Part shown: positions 8,156-16,579 of the stretch, piece after piece
Layout: every line of letters begins with the position of its first letter
How positions within the stretch are numbered: the stretch's first letter is position 1
Assembly (NCBI GenBank): GCA_016931535.1
Contig: JAFGEP010000152.1
Coordinates: 62,001 to 126,000, forward strand
DNA length: 64,000 bases
Reading direction: 5' to 3'
Source of the DNA: Bradymonadales bacterium
GTDB lineage: Bacteria > Myxococcota_A > Bradymonadia > JAFGEP01
Position numbers and translations under genes: made by a program
Notes under the pieces: model-generated
Databases searched by the model: none
Told to the model about the DNA's origin: nothing
The model's input: only the letters and a program-made list of their open reading frames with translations

Positions 8156-9862
8156 TCAGGGGTCGAAGACCAGCAAGGACAGGGTATAGACCATGCCCTG
8201 ATCGGCGTTGGTGAGACCGAAGGGATACAGATCATCGAAGGCCACGGGATCCAGCGTGACCGTCAATCCCCAGGCATCGTACTCCACCACGCCCACGGCT
8301 CCCGCGACGCCGTACCGCTTGAGGATGACCGTCGGACGGTTGTACCGCTGGTTGTCGTAGTCGACGGTCAACAGCACCCCTCCGCCGGCCTGAGCCCCAA
8401 AGTAGTACCAGTCCTGCTCGCAGTAGGTGAGGTCGGTCAGGGTATCCAGGTTCTCGATCAAGTAGGCGTGGTCCTCGTCGTTGTTCCCTCCGTCGGCCTC
8501 GGCCAGGTCCGGTACGCAGACCCCGCTCTCGTCGATCTCGATGGTGAGGTCATAGGTGGAGCTTCCCGTGAACTCCGAATACACCGCGATGTACCAGTAG
8601 CCGGCGGTGGGTATCGACTCCACCCGGATGGTCTCGGTGTTGGTGTAGCCGTTGGAAAGCTGAAACACCTGCTCGGCGCCGGGATCGAACAACGCCAGGT
8701 CGATATCCAGCAGGTTGTGATCGAAGGTCACGGTCACCACCAGCTCTGCCCCCACATCCAGCGCGACCGCGAAGACGTCGATATCTTCGTTGCACAAGGG
8801 GATATCCGAGTAGGTCCCGGCCTCCACCACCGGCGTCTGATCTCCCGCTTCCATCTCCTCGAAGGCGTCCGGCTGGCACTCCCCGGCACTTGCCGGTCGC
8901 ACCGAGATGCTGGCGGTCTGGACCAGCGTCACCTCGGCGTCCGAAACCTGGAAGGAGACCTGAGCGGTCTGACCCACCAGTGCAGGGTCCGTGGGGGTCC
9001 AGCGAAAGGTACAGCTGTCCACCTGGAAGGTGGAGCCGGCGGGAGGGGTTCCCAACACGGCGCAGGCGATGGTGCGGCCGGCGGGGTTCGAGACGGAGAG
9101 AGTCAGGACCAGCTCTTCGTTGAGACGGACCTCCTGGGGCGGGATGGGGGGGAAGGTGATGGCGGCCGATGCCACGATCAGGTTGACGAACATCTCGTCG
9201 GTGGCCTGTCCGTCGCTGACCTCGAAGAGGAGGTGGTAGGTGGCGTCGGCATCCTGGGTGGTCGGAGTCCAGCGGAAAACCCCGTTCTGGCCATCAAAGT
9301 CGGACCCTTCGGGGATATTGCCGATGACCTGGTAGGTCAGGGCATCTCCATCGGGATCGACCGCCTCCAGCATGAGCTCGTAGGGCTGGTTGATGGTCAG
9401 GATCTGGTCTCCGGGCTCCACAAAATCGGGGGGGCTGTTATCCCGGGTCGCATGAACGGAGATGGTGATGGTCTCCCGGTCGGTTTCCTGCCCGTCGGAT
9501 ACCGAGAAGGTGACGGTCCACTGGCTGTCCAGGTCCGCCTGTCCCGGTGTCCAGTGGAAACGGGCCTCCTCCTTGTAGAAGGCGGAACCGCGCGGCAGAT
9601 CGCCGAACACGGAGAACTCGAGCAGGTCGCCGTCGGCGTCCGAGGCGCGCAGCATGATCACCAGCTCCTCCTCGACCACCGCCACCTTGTCGCCGATGCG
9701 CGCCAGCACGGGCGCGTGGTTTCCGCTCACAGAACCGTCCGGATAGCCGTCCCGGCCTGCGTCGCCCAGGTCGGGGGCCGCCTGAGGGTTGTCGGCGCAG
9801 CTGGGCAGCGCCGCCAGGGAGGTCAGGGTCAAGGCAAGGAGCAGACGGTGCGCAAATGACAT
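8156..9862 (-). CDS. secreted protein with three Ig-like (He_PIG) repeats and PPC domains
   Basis: This 568-aa protein starts with a signal sequence ending ALPSCAD, consistent with a lipobox. After a short Asp/Gly linker come three Ig/cadherin-like repeats of about 90 residues, each with a core like DGDLLEFSV or DGDALTYQV and a closing FHWTP, FRWTP or FRWTP. Two bacterial pre-peptidase-type beta domains (PPC-like) follow, from about residue 335 and 455. These modules are typical of surface or secreted adhesins and protease accessory regions, but no catalytic domain is present. It opens the minus-strand operon with the two membrane proteins and the PpiC-type lipoprotein. Confidence 0.8.
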   Translation of the reverse strand: MSFAHRLLLALTLTSLAALPSCADNPQAAPDLGDAGRDGYPDGSVSGNHAPVLARIGDKVAVVEEELVIMLRASDADGDLLEFSVFGDLPRGSAFYKEEARFHWTPGQADLDSQWTVTFSVSDGQETDRETITISVHATRDNSPPDFVEPGDQILTINQPYELMLEAVDPDGDALTYQVIGNIPEGSDFDGQNGVFRWTPTTQDADATYHLLFEVSDGQATDEMFVNLIVASAAITFPPIPPQEVRLNEELVLTLSVSNPAGRTIACAVLGTPPAGSTFQVDSCTFRWTPTDPALVGQTAQVSFQVSDAEVTLVQTASISVRPASAGECQPDAFEEMEAGDQTPVVEAGTYSDIPLCNEDIDVFAVALDVGAELVVTVTFDHNLLDIDLALFDPGAEQVFQLSNGYTNTETIRVESIPTAGYWYIAVYSEFTGSSTYDLTIEIDESGVCVPDLAEADGGNNDEDHAYLIENLDTLTDLTYCEQDWYYFGAQAGGGVLLTVDYDNQRYNRPTVILKRYGVAGAVGVVEYDAWGLTVTLDPVAFDDLYPFGLTNADQGMVYTLSLLVFDP

Positions 9863-10146
9863 GGCTTCGGCTCTTGGGTGTCAGGGGGGAGCGCGTTCGG
9901 GCACTGCCCACTCGATACATTACCGCCTGGCGCCTTTGCACCGCAAGAGTCGGCAGGAAATGGGGGTTGCCCAAAGGCCCGGGTCAGATGGTGGTTATCG
10001 ACCACGAGCTAACCTTCACCCAAGCCGGTGAGCAATCGGCCCACCTCGGTTTCGGTAGATGAGGAACCCCACCGCTGCAGGGGAACCACTTCAGCCTCGC
10101 AAGTTCGGATATCATCGTTCATCCCTGTACATGCCGGCCGTTCGGG

Positions 10147-12453
10147 GTGATAGTCCTGGTCAGGTCGTTCAACCCGATACGGGTCTGGCTCGTGGAAACC
10201 CCGTCCCCATCAGGTTCCGGTTCGGAGCGAGGGTCCAGTCACCGACTGTTCCCCGTCACCTCAGCTCGCACAGCAGTCACTCTGGCGGCCGCCGCCTTTC
10301 TCTTCCACGCCCTGACCACTTCCAGCGGGCTGTTCTGGCTGGATGCCGGAGACTTCGCGACGGCAGGCTTCGACCTGGGGGTCCCCCATCCGACCGGCTT
10401 CCCCCTGTACACCCTGCTGGGGCGGCTGGTCTCGACCATCCCTCTCGGCCCGGTCTCCTTTCGGTTCTCCCTGCTGTCGGCCATCCTGGCGGGCGCAACG
10501 ACGGGATTGGTGGTCGCCTTGGTCGATCGGTTGATCTCACCTCGGATGCACCCCGGAACCCGGTTGGTCGCCATGGTGGTGGCCTGTGCCGGGTTGTGGG
10601 TCACCCCGGTGGCGGGGCTTCTGGGGCGGACACCGGATGTCTACGTCCTGCACCTGCTGCTGGTGGCGGCATCGGCTCTGGTGTGCCTGCGATTATGGGG
10701 TCGGTTCCAGGCTGGCGACCTGCTGGTGTCCGGATTCCTTGTCGGTCTGGGTTTGAGCAATCATGCGGAGTACCGGCTATTCGCGCCGGTATTCTGCGCG
10801 GTGGCGGTGGTCGCCTTGTTCCGTTCTGCAGCCCAGGGCGGCTGGAAAACCCGATCGGCATGGGTGCTGGGTTTTCTCGGTCTACTGGCTGTGGGTCTGC
10901 TCCCCTACCTGTACCTTCCCCTGGCGGCCGGGCGGGAGCCGTACCACGCCTGGGGGCACCCGGACAGCCTGGCCCGGTTCTGGAACCACGTCTGGGGTTT
11001 GACCATCCGGCTCGCCTTTCCCGAGTCTTTTCTGAGCATGAGCTGGCCTCGAGTGGTCAGAGCCCTGGAGGTTTTTACAGGTCAAATCCTGCATGATTGG
11101 GGGGCGCTGCTGTTCCTGTCGGGTCTGGGAGCGGTGTTCGGTCTCATTCGGTGCCGGTTGGCTGCCGTGCTGCTGGTCGTCCTGGCGGTCATCGACCTGG
11201 GGTACGCGGTCCTGTTCAACCCGATGGGGCTCATCGACAAGCAAAACGGTGCGACCACCTACCTGGTGCTGGCCTTGTTTGCCGGAGTGGGAGTAGCCGT
11301 CGGTTTGAGCTGGCTTCTGTCCTGGTTGTCCTGGATCCTGGATCGTCTTTCCGCCAGATGGTCACAGGGTAAAAAGCGGGTGTCACCCGGACCGGCGGAG
11401 ACCGGAGAACCGTCTTTGCTCGAACCGCCGGTGGGTAGAACGCCCTGCGCCGATCGGCGGCGGGAGAATGGAAAGGGCTACCTGGCCGCCCTGATCTTGC
11501 TGGTTGGCGGCCTGCTGGTTGTGTACACGATGTCGCGCGCCGATCTCCGGTGGCTGGTGATGAACGGCAGCTGGGGGGCACAGGATTTGACCTTCCAGGG
11601 TCTGACCCAGGCGCCCACGGGGGGGTTGGTCCTCTCCGACAACGAGGGGTTTGCCGCCGCTCGCCTGTACCTGGTCGGAGTCGGCGGGATGCGGCCCGAT
11701 CTCCAGGTGCTCAATCGCACCGAGCTGTCCGATTCCAGGCTGCTGGTCCAGCGCTCCCGACAGGGCCCATTTCCTTTGGCCGACGACACTACGGTGGAGA
11801 CATGGAGCCGGTGGGGTGTCGGCGCCGACGAGTCCACCTACCAGGCCCGCATCGGGCAGCTACTGGAACGGGCCTTTGGCGAAGGTCGCGCCGTGGTCTG
11901 GGGGCCGGGAGCGGCCCGCGACTCCCGAGGGCGTTGGAACCACATCGAGCTCGGCTTCCCCTTGCATCGGATATTCCCCGAGGTACGGGTGGATCCCCGC
12001 GCGATGCCACCTCCGCAGCAGCTGGTGCCCAACTGGTTCTTGGCCCGCCTGGACCTCTGGGGCCACCGCTGGCTGGCCGACTACCTGAACTGGCTAGGTA
12101 CCTACTACTACAACCTGGAACGGATCGACCTGGCGGCATGGGCCTGGATGGCGGCGGTCCAGCATGCGCCCGAGTGGTCGCCCCCGGTGGTCAACCTGGG
12201 CGTGCTGGCCGATCGGCGCGGCTCCTATCGGGAGGCGGAGGCCTTGGTCGCCATGGCGACCGGTTTGGATCCGCTCAATGTCACCGCCTGGCTGAACCTG
12301 GCGCGCTACCGCTGCCTGCTGAGCGACCGGGAGGGGGCCTGGGCCGCGCTCGAACGGGCCCGGGCGCTCCATGCCCAGGAGGATCGAACGGCGGAGGTCA
12401 CCGACTTTCTATCCCGATGTCCCCCCTCGATCTCACAACCAGAGCCCCCATGA
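10147..12453 (+). CDS. DUF2723 membrane glycosyltransferase-like protein with C-terminal TPR
   Basis: This protein of about 768 aa carries the DUF2723 hallmark near residue 65 (LFWLDAGDFATAGFDLGVPH), part of the first periplasmic loop in GT-C type protein O-mannosyltransferase-like enzymes. About ten transmembrane segments follow to residue 400, then another at about 455 and a soluble region. The last 130 residues form TPR-like helices (APEWSPPVVNLGVLADRRGS). Family knowledge suggests transfer of a sugar from a lipid carrier to a protein or lipid outside the membrane. The GTG start at 10147 lacks a clear ribosome binding site, and a GTG at 10192 is an alternative. The gene stands alone. Confidence 0.78.
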   Translation: MIVLVRSFNPIRVWLVETPSPSGSGSERGSSHRLFPVTSARTAVTLAAAAFLFHALTTSSGLFWLDAGDFATAGFDLGVPHPTGFPLYTLLGRLVSTIPLGPVSFRFSLLSAILAGATTGLVVALVDRLISPRMHPGTRLVAMVVACAGLWVTPVAGLLGRTPDVYVLHLLLVAASALVCLRLWGRFQAGDLLVSGFLVGLGLSNHAEYRLFAPVFCAVAVVALFRSAAQGGWKTRSAWVLGFLGLLAVGLLPYLYLPLAAGREPYHAWGHPDSLARFWNHVWGLTIRLAFPESFLSMSWPRVVRALEVFTGQILHDWGALLFLSGLGAVFGLIRCRLAAVLLVVLAVIDLGYAVLFNPMGLIDKQNGATTYLVLALFAGVGVAVGLSWLLSWLSWILDRLSARWSQGKKRVSPGPAETGEPSLLEPPVGRTPCADRRRENGKGYLAALILLVGGLLVVYTMSRADLRWLVMNGSWGAQDLTFQGLTQAPTGGLVLSDNEGFAAARLYLVGVGGMRPDLQVLNRTELSDSRLLVQRSRQGPFPLADDTTVETWSRWGVGADESTYQARIGQLLERAFGEGRAVVWGPGAARDSRGRWNHIELGFPLHRIFPEVRVDPRAMPPPQQLVPNWFLARLDLWGHRWLADYLNWLGTYYYNLERIDLAAWAWMAAVQHAPEWSPPVVNLGVLADRRGSYREAEALVAMATGLDPLNVTAWLNLARYRCLLSDREGAWAALERARALHAQEDRTAEVTDFLSRCPPSISQPEPP

Positions 12454-12664
12454 CCGCTCCATGGCCCCGGACAGGCGGTTCCGCGGCAACTCGACCCAGC
12501 CAGGAGGGGTCCAGCGCTCGACATGGAAACGAGGGTTCGGGAAAACCCAAACGGGAATCAAGCGGACGATGGTTCTGTTTTGCGCGCCAATGGGCTATTG
12601 TTGCGCCGGATTCGGATACTGAGCTGGCCACACTGAAGGCGTCTGCGGGGGTCCAAGTCGATCG

Positions 12665-13723
12665 ATGCTGCTAGAGCTGGATCACCTCACCAAGTACTAC
12701 GGCAAGCTGGCCGCCCTCAAAGCGGTCAGCGCCTCGGTGAAACCGGGCTGCGTCGGGCTGTTGGGCCCCAACGGCGCCGGAAAGAGCACGCTCTTGCGCG
12801 TTCTTCTCGGCCTCCTCCACTTTCAGGCGGGACAGGCCAGCGTCCTGGGCTTCGATGTCCGGACCCAACGGATGGAGGTTCGCCGGCAGGTCGGCTACAT
12901 GCCGGAGCAGAGCACCTACTTCCCCGGCATGGACGGGCTGCAGATGGTGGCCTATGGCGCCGAGTTGAGCGGCATCCCTCGCCACGAGGCGATCAGCAGA
13001 GCCCACGAGGTCATCGACCTGGTGGGACTGGGAGAGGAGCGCTACCGGCGGGTGGACGGCTACTCCACGGGGATGAGGCAGCGGGTCAAGCTGGCCCAGG
13101 CGCTGGTGCACGGGCCTCGGCTGCTTTTTCTGGACGAGCCCACCAACGGCCTGGATCCCATCGGGCGAGAGGAGATGCTCGACCTGATCGCACAGCTGAG
13201 CCGGATCGGGATCAACATCCTGCTCTCCAGCCACCTGCTCGGCGAGGTGGAGCGGGTCTGCGACAGCCTGGTGCTGATGCACGAGGGGGAGGTGGTCCAC
13301 TACGGGACCATCGCCGATTTCAAGAACGGCGCGGTTCGGAGTCAGGAGCTCCGCGGCGGTCCGACCGCTGGCGAGCCGCCGGCGGAACCGGCGTCGGTGT
13401 CGGGAGCTACCCAGACAGACCAGGCGCTCGATTCTGGTGTCTACCCGCTGGAGGTGGAGGTGCGAGGGGGGATCGGGCCCGAGAAGCTGGCGCAGGAGCT
13501 CAGGGCCAGGGGGCTTGCGGTGGCGCCTCACGACCGGCCGGAGCGGGTGGTCATCGAGATCCGGGGGGAAGCCGACCTGGATGTGGTGTGGCAGATTGCC
13601 GTGGAGGGCGGATGCGAGGTCCGTCACCTGGCGCCCCTCCAGGTCAGCCTGGAAGCCGCGTTTCTCGGCTTTATGGGCGGCAATCGCAAGCCCAGCAATT
13701 CGGGGGGGCCATCCAGCTCATGA
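12665..13723 (+). CDS. ABC transporter ATP-binding protein (first of two)
   Basis: This 352-aa NatA/CcmA-type ATPase has a Walker A motif GPNGAGKST near residue 36, a signature region YSTGMRQRVKLAQAL and a Walker B LLFLDEPTNGLDP. A long C-terminal extension after residue 225 contains a Pro/Ala-rich linker and an alpha/beta regulatory-like domain. The gene begins an operon in which each ATPase is followed by its own ABC-2 type permease. Its stop overlaps the next start as ATGA. The 211 bases upstream hold the probable promoter but I cannot name one. The substrate is unknown. Confidence 0.92.
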   Translation: MLLELDHLTKYYGKLAALKAVSASVKPGCVGLLGPNGAGKSTLLRVLLGLLHFQAGQASVLGFDVRTQRMEVRRQVGYMPEQSTYFPGMDGLQMVAYGAELSGIPRHEAISRAHEVIDLVGLGEERYRRVDGYSTGMRQRVKLAQALVHGPRLLFLDEPTNGLDPIGREEMLDLIAQLSRIGINILLSSHLLGEVERVCDSLVLMHEGEVVHYGTIADFKNGAVRSQELRGGPTAGEPPAEPASVSGATQTDQALDSGVYPLEVEVRGGIGPEKLAQELRARGLAVAPHDRPERVVIEIRGEADLDVVWQIAVEGGCEVRHLAPLQVSLEAAFLGFMGGNRKPSNSGGPSSS

Positions 13724-14562
13724 CGATTCACCGCGAGCAGTTCCAGCCCTATGAGGGGCCCGTCTCCTCCCCCCGACGTCGGTTCTGGGTGATCACCCGC
13801 CAGGAGCTCCGGCTGGCGTGGCAGCGACGCTGGATTCGGCGGCTGCTTTTGCTCTCCTTCCTCCCGCTGGTGGTCTGCCTGGTCATCCTGTACGTCGAGC
13901 TGGTCATCAAGAAGACCCTGAACATGGATCTGTGGGGCGGTGAGGTCTTCGATGTGCTGTATCGCGCCCAGAGCTTCTTCGTGGTGCTGCTCATGGCCAT
14001 CGGGGGAGCCGACCTGGTCGCCAAGGATGTGGCGGCCAATGCCCATGCCCTCTACTTCTCCAGGCCCCTCGATCTGTTCGGGTACCTGGCGGGAAAGGTG
14101 CTGGCCATCGCGATAATGCTGGGCTTGATCACGTTGATCCCGGGGGTGGTGCTGGATGTGGGGCAGCTCTTGTTGGCTTATCAGACCGATATCCCCGCAT
14201 TTCTCGCCAAGCTGGTGCAGGTCGCCGCCTACAGCATCCTGCTGTCCCTGGTTGCGGGAACCGTCATCACCTGTCTCTCCTCCTTCGGGTGGCGCTCCCG
14301 CTACGTGGGTATCGCCTGGATCGCGTTGTACTTTGTGTCCAACGGCCTCTCGGTAGCGCTGACCGAGGCGGTATCCCCTGGCGCACGGTTCAGCGCCTTC
14401 TCCTTGATCTCCATCCAGGCGCTGTTTCGCGACAGCGGCCGCTTGTTCTATGCCGCGGACAAGCCGCCGATCTGGCCGCTGGTTTGCCTGGTCTGCCTGG
14501 GGGCCCTGGCCGGTTTCATCCTGTACCGGCGCATCGTGGCCCTGGAGCGCAGGGAGGCCTGA
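13720..14562 (+). CDS. ABC-2 type transporter permease (first of two)
   Basis: This 280-aa integral membrane protein has an N-terminal cytoplasmic region with a basic patch (AWQRRWIRRLLLL), then about six transmembrane segments, as usual for ABC-2 permeases. I chose the ATG at 13720 because it overlaps the stop of the ATPase gene as ATGA; the longer frame from 13588 is a shadow. The conserved stretch VAKDVAANAHALYFSRPL resembles the cytoplasmic loop of NosY-type permeases. It probably pairs with one of the two flanking ATPases. Confidence 0.85.
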   Translation: MTIHREQFQPYEGPVSSPRRRFWVITRQELRLAWQRRWIRRLLLLSFLPLVVCLVILYVELVIKKTLNMDLWGGEVFDVLYRAQSFFVVLLMAIGGADLVAKDVAANAHALYFSRPLDLFGYLAGKVLAIAIMLGLITLIPGVVLDVGQLLLAYQTDIPAFLAKLVQVAAYSILLSLVAGTVITCLSSFGWRSRYVGIAWIALYFVSNGLSVALTEAVSPGARFSAFSLISIQALFRDSGRLFYAADKPPIWPLVCLVCLGALAGFILYRRIVALERREA

Positions 14563-14565
14563 TCC

Positions 14566-15495
14566 ATGGAGAATCCGGTGATCCAGTTCGACGGCGTCTC
14601 CCGGTGGTACGGACAGATCCTGGGGCTCAACCAGGTCTCCGTGACCCTGACGGCTGGCATCACCGGCCTTCTAGGACCCAACGGCGCGGGCAAGTCCACC
14701 TTCATGAAGCTCATCACCGGCGAGATCAACCCCTCCTCTGGCACGGTGCGGGTTTTTGGACTGCCGGTCCGGGACAATCCGCGGGTGAGCGCCAGGATAG
14801 GCTACTGCCCCGAGACCGATCACTTCTACGAGCAGATGACCGCCCTTCAGTTCGTCACCCTCATGACCCGGCTGCACGGGTACTCCGCATCCCAGGCCAG
14901 ACAGCGGGCGCAGAGCGCGCTGGAAGAGGTCCAGCTCGCCGAGGCCCAAGACCGCCGCCTGGCCACCTTCAGCAAGGGGATGCGCCAGAAATGCAAGCTG
15001 GCCCAGGCCCTCGCCCACGACCCCGACCTCTTGATCCTGGATGAGCCCCTGAGTGGAACCGACCCCGCCAGCCGCCGGCATCTCATCGACCTGATCCGGA
15101 AGCTGGCCTTGGAACGAGGGGCAACCGTCCTGGTCTCCAGCCACGTGCTCTACGAGATCGAGTCCATGACCCGCAGCATGCTGCTCATCCACCGAGGCCG
15201 CATCCTGGCGGAGGGCAGCGTCCCGGATCTGCGCGACCTGATCGACGGACACCCGCACCGCATCCGACTGGCATGCGAGCGGTCCCGGGAGATGGCCTCC
15301 CTGGCGCTATCCCTGCCGGCCGTGATCAGCGTTCGGTTGGAGGGGGAGGGGACCGTCGAGCTGGAAACCGCCGATCCGGCCACCTGCTACCGGGAGATCG
15401 GCAAGCTGGCCCTTCAAGGCGGCCTTCGCATCACCTCGTTGACCAGCCCGGACAACAACATGGAAGCCGTGTTCCGATACCTGGTGGCGGGATGA
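14566..15495 (+). CDS. ABC transporter ATP-binding protein (second of two)
   Basis: This 309-aa ATPase has a Walker A GPNGAGKST, a signature region FSKGMRQKCKLAQAL and a Walker B LLILDEPLSGTDP, close in type to the first ATPase but without its long linker. A C-terminal regulatory-like domain of about 80 residues follows the H-loop region. It begins three bases after the preceding permease gene and its stop overlaps the next permease start as ATGA. Having two different ATPase-permease pairs in one operon suggests either a heteromeric exporter or two linked exporters. Confidence 0.92.
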   Translation: MENPVIQFDGVSRWYGQILGLNQVSVTLTAGITGLLGPNGAGKSTFMKLITGEINPSSGTVRVFGLPVRDNPRVSARIGYCPETDHFYEQMTALQFVTLMTRLHGYSASQARQRAQSALEEVQLAEAQDRRLATFSKGMRQKCKLAQALAHDPDLLILDEPLSGTDPASRRHLIDLIRKLALERGATVLVSSHVLYEIESMTRSMLLIHRGRILAEGSVPDLRDLIDGHPHRIRLACERSREMASLALSLPAVISVRLEGEGTVELETADPATCYREIGKLALQGGLRITSLTSPDNNMEAVFRYLVAG

Positions 15496-16292
15496 CCATG
15501 AGCAGTCGCAACCACCATCCGAAACCTCCCGGAGTCCTGCTGACGGTCGCATTGATGTCCAGGCTGTACTGGGGGACGGTGCTTCGGTCCAGGAAAGCGC
15601 TGGCCTCAGCCGCAATCACCCTGGCGGTCGTGGTGACCGCCGCCCTGTTCGCCCGCTGGGGGGCGGGTTCGGACCGGGCGGTGGTATACGCCTCCTTGCT
15701 CCGGCAGTTCCCGCTCGGCATTCTGCTTCAACTGGCAGCGCTCCTGGCCGGAACCGCTGTTGTGCGGGAGGAGGTCGAGTCGGCGACCCTCACCTACCTG
15801 CTGGTCCGCCCCATCCGTCGTCGAACCATCCTGGGGGGTCGCTGGCTGACCGCCACCATGGCCGTGATGGTCCTTATGGCGGTGGTCTGCCTGGTGCTTC
15901 ATGTGATCGCTGCGCCGGCTGGTCTGTCCCAGGTGTCCGGACTGCCCTCCCTGCTGTGGACGACCGCACTGGGAGCGGTGTACTACACCACCGCCTTTAC
16001 CGCCTTTGGGGTCTTGTTTCGACGACCGCTCGCCTGGGGCCTCGGATACATCCTGTTCTGGGAGCTGGCGCTACCGCTGGTACCCAGCTCGGCCGCGATG
16101 TTGAGCCTCCGCTTCCACCTGCTCAACCTGGCGGGTCTGTCCCAGGCCACCGAACGCCCGGCGTTCCTGGCTCCTCCCGATGCGAGTGACACCGCCAGCA
16201 TCGTTATCTTGCTCGGTGCGACCCTGCTCTTTGCGGTGATCTCCCTGTGGCAGTTCCCACGGCGGGAGTACCTGGGCAAAACCAGCGCCTAG
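15492..16292 (+). CDS. ABC-2 type transporter permease (second of two)
   Basis: This 266-aa membrane protein has about six transmembrane segments starting near residue 30. The loop TYLLVRPIRRRTILGGRWL between segments two and three is the typical ABC-2 cytoplasmic loop. The ATG at 15492 overlaps the ATPase stop as ATGA; a second ATG lies six bases later. It closes the four-gene operon and is followed at once by a strong hairpin repeat (16295-16316) that could also act as its terminator. Confidence 0.85.
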   Translation: MTMSSRNHHPKPPGVLLTVALMSRLYWGTVLRSRKALASAAITLAVVVTAALFARWGAGSDRAVVYASLLRQFPLGILLQLAALLAGTAVVREEVESATLTYLLVRPIRRRTILGGRWLTATMAVMVLMAVVCLVLHVIAAPAGLSQVSGLPSLLWTTALGAVYYTTAFTAFGVLFRRPLAWGLGYILFWELALPLVPSSAAMLSLRFHLLNLAGLSQATERPAFLAPPDASDTASIVILLGATLLFAVISLWQFPRREYLGKTSA

Positions 16293-16410
16293 TAGGGGCA
16301 GGGCTTGCCCTGCCCTCGCCATCGAAAAATCGGGGCGCGGCAAGCAGCGTGTCTACGTCTTGGTATGTGGTTCGAGCAGGTACGTAGGGGCACAGCTTGC
16401 CCTGCCCTCG
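16293..16410. repeat. paired hairpin repeats, two copies 91 bases apart
   Basis: Two copies of a sequence like GTAGGGGCAGGGCTTGCCCT followed by GCCCTCG lie at about 16292-16318 and 16384-16410. The first forms a perfect stem (GGGCAGGG with CCCTGCCC, loop CTTG). The second has an imperfect left arm (CACAG). The sequences after each copy are also related (CATCGAAAAATCGGGGCG and CATCCGGGAATCCGGG), so the whole unit is duplicated. Family members like this are often scattered between genes. The rest of the gap up to 16579 holds no gene, only the ribosome binding site AGGAGG at 16569-16574. Confidence 0.7.
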
Positions 16411-16579
16411 TCATCCGGGAATCCGGGTCGGGCCGGAAATCCAGGAAAACTGAGATGTTGGCGAAATGTGACCGCGGGAATGGCCATGTCTCGGCGAGAT
16501 CACCGGCATTTCTCGTTGTGGGGGTAAAACCGCTATATTGGTACAGCAGACCATCCAGACCCCGAACAGGAGGGTATCC

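Noticed and set aside
8132..9859. 575-aa plus-strand frame opposite the Ig/PPC protein
   Set aside because: Antisense shadow of a gene with clear repeats; no domain and no ribosome binding site.
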